A stretch of 64,000 bases of DNA from positions 62,001 to 126,000 of the forward strand of contig NZ_BMGI01000003.1 of NCBI RefSeq assembly GCF_014640115.1, in the 5' to 3' direction. Below the pieces are notes generated by a model, which worked only from the letters and a program-made list of their open reading frames with translations, was not told where the DNA came from and made no database searches. Position numbers and translations under genes: made by a program. How positions within the stretch are numbered: the first letter of the stretch is position 1; each line of letters starts with the position of its first letter. This DNA comes from Sinisalibacter lacisalsi. Its GTDB lineage: Bacteria; Pseudomonadota; Alphaproteobacteria; Rhodobacterales; Rhodobacteraceae. Of the stretch, positions 57,801 through 64,000 are shown one piece after another.

Positions 57801-60800
57801 CGAAGGCAGCGACGAAGACGAGACTGGCGACGGGGACGGCGAAGGGGACGAGACCGGCGAGGGGGACGAAGACGAGCCGAATCCCGGTGGTCTGATCGGG
57901 GCGTGGTCCGACGGGGAAGGCGCGCTGTTCGCGCGTGACGACGGCAGCAACCAGGCGTTGTCAGTGGCCCAGACCTTTGCCGCCGGCGAAAAGCTCGGTG
58001 CCGGGCTGTCGTTGGCCCGGCTGACGGGCGATCAGCGCGCGCAGGTGGTGGTCACCGGCTCAACCGGTTTCGATACTTCGCCGATGGCGATCAACCTTCC
58101 GCCGGAGAGCGGCATTCCGCTCGGCGCGGTCACCGTGCAGGCCCTTCAGGCCGGGGTCTGGGGCGCCAGTTCCGGGGCCCCAGATACCGCCACCTCCGCC
58201 TCCGAGGGCGGCGCATACGGCGCGTCGATCTCGCTGGTGAACATCGAGGCGCTCACCTCGTCGGTCATCCAGAACGGCCCCTCCTTCTACGCCGAAGACA
58301 ATGATGCCGGTGTGACCGTTCTGGCGCAGGACACACGCCTTGTTTCGGCCGATGCGCGCACGCATGGCACGGCGGGCAAAACCGCGTTTTCCGGCGCCTT
58401 CTCGATGGTGCAGCGCGATGACATGACCCAGGCTTTCGTCGCACCGCGCAATTACATCGAGATCGACGGCGCGCTGCGCGTGCGCGCGCTCAACTCGGGC
58501 GACACTGTCACGGTCGTTTCCGCCGGCGCGGTCGGGCAGCGTTCCATCGGTATCGGCATTGCGCTCACCTTCGCAGACCGCGAGACGCGCGCGGGGCTGG
58601 TGGGCGAGGATATCGTCGATCTTGGCGACAAATGGGCCGAGGGCATCGCGGTTCTCGGCGGGCTGGAGGTGACGGCCACGAACGACGGTAACGTCATCTC
58701 CGGTGGGCGGACGCGCGCCGGGGAGGCGTCCGACGCGATGGAGCCGCCCGAGGAGACCGACCCGGAAGAAACCGATCTTGATGCAGCCGAAGCCGACGAC
58801 GAGGCCCCCGTCTCGCTCGATGCCGAGGCCATTGGCGCGGAGGATTCCGGCCGTATCGCCGAGGCGGTTGGCGGCGCGAACCCGCTTGAGGCGGGCGGCG
58901 GCGACGGCTCCGGTAACGAAGAGGAAGGCGGGCTCGCCTTCGCCGGTGATTTCGGCGGCTTGTTCGGCACTGTCACCACCGAGGCGCTTGTGGTCGGGCG
59001 AGACAGGGATCCCGACAACCAGACCGACGCGATCTACGTCGACGTGGAGGGAGCGGTCGACGTGTCGTCGGCGACGACGATCAACTATGGCCAGTCCAGC
59101 GCGGTAACCGCGGTGGCGACCGGCGGCGTGGGAATCTCCGGCAGTTTCGGCCTGACCTCGATCAACCACCAGACGGCGACCCGCCTTGTGGATAGCGAGA
59201 TCCAGTTCGGCACGCATTACCACGGCGACGAGGTGGAGCTGAATCCGGTGCGGATCACCAGCACCGACGAAAGCCGCCTCGATTTTCTCGTCGATGGCCG
59301 CGCCGGCCGGCCCGATGGGGGCTGGGCCATGGCGATCGCGGCAAATTTCACCAAGGTGTCCAGCACTGTGCGCACCGAGTTGCAGCAAGGGTTCATCCGG
59401 CTGGGCGACGGAACCGGGCCCCATGATCTCGCGTCCGACGACCTTGGGGATTTCGACGAAGGCTTTGAAGGCGAGTTTGATGAAGGCTCCGAAGGGGACC
59501 TGATCGAAGGTCCGCCCTGCGACGGCCTCTTCTGCGGTCCGGTCGATGCCAGACCGCCGAGCGCGGATGGGCGCGAGATCATCGTCAGCGCCCTGTCGGA
59601 CCCGACACTGACGATCCGCGCCACCTCCGAGCGCAGCGGGCCGGGGGACGAAACCCCGGTCGACCCCACGCCGACGGATGACCCAGACGTGCCCGAAGAA
59701 CCGGCAACCGAGGCCGATACCGCCGATGCCACCCAGATGGACGCGGTGGGCGACCTGATCCGCGACAGCGGCGAAGCGGCGCAGAAGAAAGATGACGAGA
59801 AGGAAGACGAGGGCGCAGGCGGCGGTAACAACGAAGGTGAAGGCGGTCTTAAAGGGATCTCGATCACCGTCGCGCCGCTGCGGTTCATCTCCGACGCAAG
59901 CGTGGTGCTTGAAAACAGCCTGCTCGAAGCGCAACTGCTGCGCGAAAACCCCGATGCGACCGGCCCGGAAGATGCGTTCTTCGAGGGAAATCCCGGGCAG
60001 GTGACGGTGCGGTCGACCGCCCGCACCAGCCTCGATATCGACGCAAGCTCCGATGCCATCGCAGCCGCCATCGCGATCACCGATACCAAGAGCCGGGTGC
60101 GGGTCAGCCGGTCGGATATCGACGTGCGCGGCAACGGCACCCTCACGATGCTGTCGGAAGCCGACGAGCAGCACCGGATGCGCGCCACCGCCGGGGCGGC
60201 GCGGGCGATCAAGGCGGCCGGGATCCTGTCGCTGCGCAGCATGGAAAACCGCCTGCTGATCGACGCCGACGAAAGCCGCGTGCCAAGCTGGCGCGACAAT
60301 GGCGAGACCATGCCGAACAGCCGCTTCATCATCGGGGCCGGAACCGAGATCGCGGGGCGGTCGACCCACGATCTCGATTTCGAGGTGATCGCGGGCGATG
60401 GTTCGACGGCGGCACTGGCGCTGGCGGGGATCATCTCGCTGGCCGATACGGTGACGGAACTCGGCGCCGGGGTGATCCTGCTCAACGATCAGGGGCTGGC
60501 GGTTCTGGAAGCCACGAATACCTACACCCGCTACTCGGCGCGCGCGATTGCCGCCGCCGGATCGCTCGTGCCCGGGGCGGAAGAACCGCAAGCGCCGGGC
60601 GAGGACGAGGACGCACCCGAGGCCGACGATGAGGCGACCGGCGACGGCTCGGGATCGGAAGATGGAGAAGGCGCGGAAGACGACAACCCGATGCGCCGCC
60701 CGCGCCGCGTCGGGAAGGCGGCAACAGCGCTGATGGACGTGGCCGACGACACCGAGGATGCGGTCAGCGACGATACCACGCCGCCCGAGGAAGATGGCGG

Positions 60801-63800
60801 CGAAGGTGACGAGACGCCCGCGCCGAAAAAGGAGAGCGCCAGCCGCAAGGCCTCGTTCGCGATCGCCTTCACGCTCGATCGCCACGACGACGTGACCACC
60901 GCACGCGGCGCGGCGCCGCGCCTGCTCCCCGACGACGCGGCGCTCATCATCGGCGGCTTCCGGGCCGACGGCTGGACCGGGGCTGAGGCCCCGAGCGTCA
61001 GCCTTCACGCGGGCACCCATATCGAGAGCTTCCTGAAAGAGGCGCGCGCCGGGATCGGCCTTGGCGAGGCCGCGCCGCAGCGCGGGGCGGTGGTGGCCGT
61101 CAACCTCGGCGACTGGCGGATCGCGACCGATGCCATGGTGGGAGCCCATGTGCTCAGCGTGGAGGCGGGCCAGTTCGAGGTCTCCGCCACGACGACGCTG
61201 CCCGATGTGGCCGTCGATTTCGACCGCGAGGCCTGGCTTGCCAACGAAGACAGCCTGTTCGAGCGCGGGGCCGGGGGTTATGCCGAAGGCGAAGACCTGC
61301 CCGGCTCGGCGGCGAGCCTCGTCGATGACGAAAGCTGGAACATAATCAGTTCGGCGCAAAGCGATTTCGGCAAGCTCGGCGTGGCGGTCGACGGTTCGAT
61401 CACCCGGGTGCGCAGCAACACATCGGCGGCGATCGCCAGTGGCCGTTTGCCCATGGTATCCGGCAGCCTGAACGTGAGCGCCGAAACCAGCGGCGGGCTG
61501 GCCACGCGGCGCGATCCCGAGGGGCTGGTGCCGGTGGAATCCGGCGGCTTCGGGGCCGGTGGCAGCGGCCATATCCTGCTGCTCCGCCCCACCACCACGG
61601 CGCTGATCGACGCGACGCCGGCCAGCAGCTCGGACAAGAGCGAGCTCGGCGAAATCACGATCTCGGCCCGCAACGCGCTCGTCGGCGCAGCGGCGGCGGC
61701 CTCCTTCGGCAAGGCCGAAACCTTCGGGCTGAACATCGGTTTCGCGATGGTCGACTACGATGGCGCGGCGATCGCGCGGCTGGTCCGGCCCGAGCAGGTG
61801 CAGTCCGTCTCGGCCGCGGTGCTGTCGAGCGACGAGTCCGTCCTCTTGGCCGATGCGGGCTCGCAGACGGGCGGCAACATCGCGGTCGGCGTGTCGGTCG
61901 CGCTGATCTTCGGCGATCGCGCCGCGACGGCGGAGATTCTCGGCGGTCTGAACTCCGACGCGACACTCAACCTTGGCGGCGCGAAGGTTGAGGCCGTGAT
62001 CGAAGGGGCCTCCATCGCCACGTCACAGGCCGGGGCGGGCAAGGACGACGCCGAGGACGCGGAGACCGAGGACGACACCACGCCGCCCGACGGAGATACC
62101 CCTGGCGACGGCGTGGCCAGCGAAAACGAACCCGAAACCCGCGAGCGCACCGAGGTGCCGACCAAGCTGCTTGGCATGCGCGCCGAGACCAATGCCGACG
62201 ACCTGGCCGACAAGGAGGTCGACACCCAGGACGACAAGACCGAAGGGCAGGGTGGCAAGTCCGAGGCCGATGGCGCCAAGTTCGGCTTTGCCCTCGCGGG
62301 GGATTTCTCCGGCCTGTTCGGGCGCAGCGACGCGGTGGCGCGGATCGAGCACGCGGGCGGGATGAACATCGTGCAAGACGCCAACGGCCTGGTCCCGGTG
62401 CAGGTGACATCACGTAACGATCTCGCCCTGTTCGGCGGCGCCGGCGCCACGGTTTCGGGTGCCGGGAGCTTCGGGCTGGCGGCCTCGGTCGCGCTGAACG
62501 GCACCCGCCGCTCGACAACCTCCGAACTGACCCTGCGCGCGCTCGATATCGACGAGGGCATCGTGCTCGTGAATGCGCTCGACCGCAGTGAGGTGCGGCT
62601 TCTGGCGGCTGGCCGTGCGGGCGCGGGGGTGGATTTCTCGGTCGCGGGCAGCGCCGCGCTAGATTACGCGCGCACCGACGTTGCGGCGACCGTGGACGTG
62701 GGGGCGCTGACCTGGGACGACGAGGCCGAGCGTGGTCTGGAGGTTTTCGCGGGCAATCGTTCGACGTCGGTGACCCTGGCGGGCGCCGTGCGTCCCGCGT
62801 CGGAGACCGATGAAGACGAGGAAAGCGAAGACGAAAGCGGCGGCATTGGTATCGGCGTGGCCTTCGCCGGCCAGTTCGCACCGGAAACCGTCACCGCGAC
62901 ACTCTCGGGCAGCGTCTCCACCCCCGGCGCGGTGAGCGTGAGGGCGGAGAGAACGGGCCGGGTGGATGCGCTGGCCTCCTCCTCCGGCGTTGCCGGCTCG
63001 TTCTCGCTCGCGGCGGCCGCGGCGGTGGCCGCGGTCGATCGCGAGGTTTCCGCGCGGGTTGACAATGCGTCGGTGTTCGCGGGCGCGTCCGTCACCCTCG
63101 AAGCCATCGACGAAACCCCGACCCGCCTGCGCGTCGGCTCCGAGAGCGAGTCGGACGGGATCAGCGCGGGGGCCGCCGGGGTCATCGCCGTCGAGGATCG
63201 GCGCACCCGCGCGGTGATCGACGGCAGCAGCGTTTATGGCCACGGCGCGTCCGCGCCCGACGTAATCGTCAGGGCGCGTCAGGCGTCGGATGTCGATGCC
63301 GTGCAGACCGGCGCGGGCGAGAGCGAGGATGGGTTCTCGGCGACCATCGGACTTGGCGTGCTGTTCAGCGACCGCACCACCCGCGCGGAGATCATTGAGA
63401 GCCATGTCGCCGATGGCGATGTGAGCATCGAGGCGGCGCAGGCGGGCAATCTGCATAACCGCCAGGGCGTGGTCAACGCGCCGAATATCGGCGGTTCGCT
63501 GGGTGTGATCGTGACCCGGCTGACGTCGGATGTCGCGGCGCGGTCCGAAAACAGCGTTCTGGCGGCCAACGTTGGCGCGGTGTCTATCTCGGCGACCGAG
63601 CAGTCTTCGCTCCTGTCGCGCGCGGCCAAGACCGGGAAGGGCGGATCGTCGATTGACGTCATGGTGGCGACCGCCACCCTGCGCGGCACCCTTGCGGCCG
63701 AAGCGGTGGGCGGGACCATCGCGAGCGGGAACCTTGCCATCCGGGCCGAGGAAAACAGCCGCCTCGCCGCAGCCGCGATCGCCCGCGCCTCGACCGATGG

Positions 63801-64000
63801 CGTCGGTGGCACCGGCGGCGTGGGCTATGCGGCCAACCGGCTCGACGTGACCGCTCGCCTGGCAGCCGGCGCAGACGCGCTGGCGGGCGGCGCCACCGTG
63901 CAGGCGCTGGCGACCAGCGCGATGAGCGGCACGGTCGTGGGCGTCAACATGGGCGGCGGCACCTTCGCCGGCAGCATCCAGGTGGCATGGCTCACCGCCA
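54871..64000 (+). CDS. Giant filamentous-hemagglutinin-type TPS exoprotein (3' end outside window)
   Basis: Open from ATG 54871 to the window end: over 3040 residues with no stop. A basic N-terminus and hydrophobic stretch (NSVALLALLVGGAAQAQ) form the signal. Residues 36-160 are the TPS secretion domain (TVNIVNGPRSVINGAVNS, LYFANPAGVVVGPDGG; NPAG replaces the usual NPNG). The rest is beta-helix-like repeat sequence with recurring strand patterns such as DR-x-TRA-x-I. Acidic D/E-rich inserts occur near residues 950-1005, 1288-1352, 1590-1655, 1900-1985, 2390-2465 and 2640-2660. Likely a surface adhesin of the LktA/FHA type. Long minus-strand frames here are shadows. Confidence 0.88.
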   Translation, partial: MTRRSPSRSSAQRRRTYRNSVALLALLVGGAAQAQIVADGKTATTVSQGAGAITDIRTGTIAAGHGVNSFSSFSTTTGSVTNIHVPSGAKGTVNIVNGPRSVINGAVNSVAGGTIGGDLYFANPAGVVVGPDGGFHGGSVSLSTPSQDFVKDMFAASGQVGGEQVSALITGNAPTGQGDIVIHGQVRGERRVRMQAGGDVVIGGDVAALGPEGSVAISAGRDVHLAPGGAVTARDGASGGHVTLRAGRDVRVATGAVILAEGEGAGHGGTIDVFASHAAILDLGGRVSVAAHGAGDGGFVEFSAEKSVEVHGLLQAWSAEGAGGTVYIDPENITITGAIENGADFIAEATARIIVASGAVISTRKVDAEPSDHATAKSQGDSGDIVLTAPNIEIRAQAQLLAHADEGFESGDIVLRAERIDAEGHLTEALPVSSTSVEINNAYLHARNIKISAETVKNNTVDAEENINAYLGGLIPDGLPGDLTSQLVALGEQAASKSQAILDAANYDNWPSYLEARATIGIDRSVLRAEEQIRIASFAGTKTEITPETGGMALVIAASNTRARTIVTDSLLIGGDAVSVVSGTRADQALRAEGVPGGGLSGLNTALVASVRMGGAETVLSGTSWNAFTPAGVDLIKSMVVKAGGPVVIEATNRTELDLMADTRLGENGRGASIVLSLDDREAVTAVGGAIWSNTLDVEILARNIYETVNIHARVTGGALEAEDAPDSAQDGQPEATQDIGAGVLDSVAAEAQKASALGDGAGITAATSGGDPADRAYAASFALSNHAARAEVLAGTTNISVVKPGGGSHTIGDLAVRELPEEVFMSPGGDRRPSIEVDTAPADEGVRLTAENILGNVRQSAITAAGEVPEPGEEPDVAAKSTALLSVSLADWDLDATVTVGDADSGWSELTSPAGITITARNAARDFAGREALDDAHELYSGKRQAEDPSDDEGSEAVADPEGFKSAGEAVLEPDDEGSDEDETGDGDGEGDETGEGDEDEPNPGGLIGAWSDGEGALFARDDGSNQALSVAQTFAAGEKLGAGLSLARLTGDQRAQVVVTGSTGFDTSPMAINLPPESGIPLGAVTVQALQAGVWGASSGAPDTATSASEGGAYGASISLVNIEALTSSVIQNGPSFYAEDNDAGVTVLAQDTRLVSADARTHGTAGKTAFSGAFSMVQRDDMTQAFVAPRNYIEIDGALRVRALNSGDTVTVVSAGAVGQRSIGIGIALTFADRETRAGLVGEDIVDLGDKWAEGIAVLGGLEVTATNDGNVISGGRTRAGEASDAMEPPEETDPEETDLDAAEADDEAPVSLDAEAIGAEDSGRIAEAVGGANPLEAGGGDGSGNEEEGGLAFAGDFGGLFGTVTTEALVVGRDRDPDNQTDAIYVDVEGAVDVSSATTINYGQSSAVTAVATGGVGISGSFGLTSINHQTATRLVDSEIQFGTHYHGDEVELNPVRITSTDESRLDFLVDGRAGRPDGGWAMAIAANFTKVSSTVRTELQQGFIRLGDGTGPHDLASDDLGDFDEGFEGEFDEGSEGDLIEGPPCDGLFCGPVDARPPSADGREIIVSALSDPTLTIRATSERSGPGDETPVDPTPTDDPDVPEEPATEADTADATQMDAVGDLIRDSGEAAQKKDDEKEDEGAGGGNNEGEGGLKGISITVAPLRFISDASVVLENSLLEAQLLRENPDATGPEDAFFEGNPGQVTVRSTARTSLDIDASSDAIAAAIAITDTKSRVRVSRSDIDVRGNGTLTMLSEADEQHRMRATAGAARAIKAAGILSLRSMENRLLIDADESRVPSWRDNGETMPNSRFIIGAGTEIAGRSTHDLDFEVIAGDGSTAALALAGIISLADTVTELGAGVILLNDQGLAVLEATNTYTRYSARAIAAAGSLVPGAEEPQAPGEDEDAPEADDEATGDGSGSEDGEGAEDDNPMRRPRRVGKAATALMDVADDTEDAVSDDTTPPEEDGGEGDETPAPKKESASRKASFAIAFTLDRHDDVTTARGAAPRLLPDDAALIIGGFRADGWTGAEAPSVSLHAGTHIESFLKEARAGIGLGEAAPQRGAVVAVNLGDWRIATDAMVGAHVLSVEAGQFEVSATTTLPDVAVDFDREAWLANEDSLFERGAGGYAEGEDLPGSAASLVDDESWNIISSAQSDFGKLGVAVDGSITRVRSNTSAAIASGRLPMVSGSLNVSAETSGGLATRRDPEGLVPVESGGFGAGGSGHILLLRPTTTALIDATPASSSDKSELGEITISARNALVGAAAAASFGKAETFGLNIGFAMVDYDGAAIARLVRPEQVQSVSAAVLSSDESVLLADAGSQTGGNIAVGVSVALIFGDRAATAEILGGLNSDATLNLGGAKVEAVIEGASIATSQAGAGKDDAEDAETEDDTTPPDGDTPGDGVASENEPETRERTEVPTKLLGMRAETNADDLADKEVDTQDDKTEGQGGKSEADGAKFGFALAGDFSGLFGRSDAVARIEHAGGMNIVQDANGLVPVQVTSRNDLALFGGAGATVSGAGSFGLAASVALNGTRRSTTSELTLRALDIDEGIVLVNALDRSEVRLLAAGRAGAGVDFSVAGSAALDYARTDVAATVDVGALTWDDEAERGLEVFAGNRSTSVTLAGAVRPASETDEDEESEDESGGIGIGVAFAGQFAPETVTATLSGSVSTPGAVSVRAERTGRVDALASSSGVAGSFSLAAAAAVAAVDREVSARVDNASVFAGASVTLEAIDETPTRLRVGSESESDGISAGAAGVIAVEDRRTRAVIDGSSVYGHGASAPDVIVRARQASDVDAVQTGAGESEDGFSATIGLGVLFSDRTTRAEIIESHVADGDVSIEAAQAGNLHNRQGVVNAPNIGGSLGVIVTRLTSDVAARSENSVLAANVGAVSISATEQSSLLSRAAKTGKGGSSIDVMVATATLRGTLAAEAVGGTIASGNLAIRAEENSRLAAAAIARASTDGVGGTGGVGYAANRLDVTARLAAGADALAGGATVQALATSAMSGTVVGVNMGGGTFAGSIQVAWLTA

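Noticed and set aside
58060-61572. 1170-residue minus-strand frame opposite the giant adhesin
   Set aside because: The plus frame is open for over 9 kb with signal and TPS domains; the minus frame is its complement and lacks motifs.

Overview
The window is a GC-rich bacterial chromosome segment. Gene content and order point to the Rhodobacterales/Roseobacter group of Alphaproteobacteria. The main clues are: a pst operon whose PstC and PstA carry long alphaproteobacterial N-terminal extensions, phoU-phoB directly downstream, metF divergent from a MetR-like LysR regulator, clpP-clpX with clpA nearby, a ureDABCEFG operon, and a SapC protein next to a two-partner secretion adhesin. This is inferred from sequence alone; no rRNA or tRNA gene is present to confirm it.

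Positions 1-20,726 are core genome: an ExbB/MotA-like and OmpA/MotB-like envelope pair, clpA, gloB, a DUF938-type methyltransferase, a TPR protein, a rhomboid protease, an orphan Flp-like pilin, an inositol-monophosphatase-family enzyme, metR/metF, clpP-clpX behind a heat-shock-type promoter, and a Pho-box-controlled pstSCAB-phoU-phoB operon. phoR is not in the operon.

Positions 20,807-38,452 are a surface-polysaccharide island. WecB and WecC would make UDP-ManNAc and UDP-ManNAcA. It also encodes a GT4 glycosyltransferase, a heparinase II/III-like lyase, a sulfotransferase fused to an Asp-box beta-propeller, a 1612-residue protein joining FkbM methyltransferase, CgeB-like, degenerate GT2 and GT4 modules, a CgeB-GT2 protein, and two paralogous SAM-fold/coiled-coil proteins with the same basic C-terminal tail. 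Together they suggest a modified, possibly sulfated, uronate-containing glycan.

Positions 38,971-44,372 are a mobile-element pile-up. A tyrosine integrase is cut off by an IS3-family element. That element is itself split by an IS110/IS1111-family element inserted between the second catalytic Asp and the Glu of the IS3 transposase. An IS66-type element that has lost its left end follows. The pile-up abuts the urease operon (44,707-49,601).

Positions 49,757-64,000 form a surface/secretion locus: SapC-like protein; a LuxR-type regulator fused to an alpha/beta-hydrolase domain that has lost both its nucleophilic Ser and catalytic His; a divergent ShlB/FhaC-type transporter; an IalB-family periplasmic protein; and a giant FHA-type exoprotein (over 3040 residues, still open at the window end) with acidic inserts that repeatedly precede a similar beta-strand. 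The pseudo-hydrolase regulator facing the adhesin operon across a small palindrome is the best candidate for an undescribed system.
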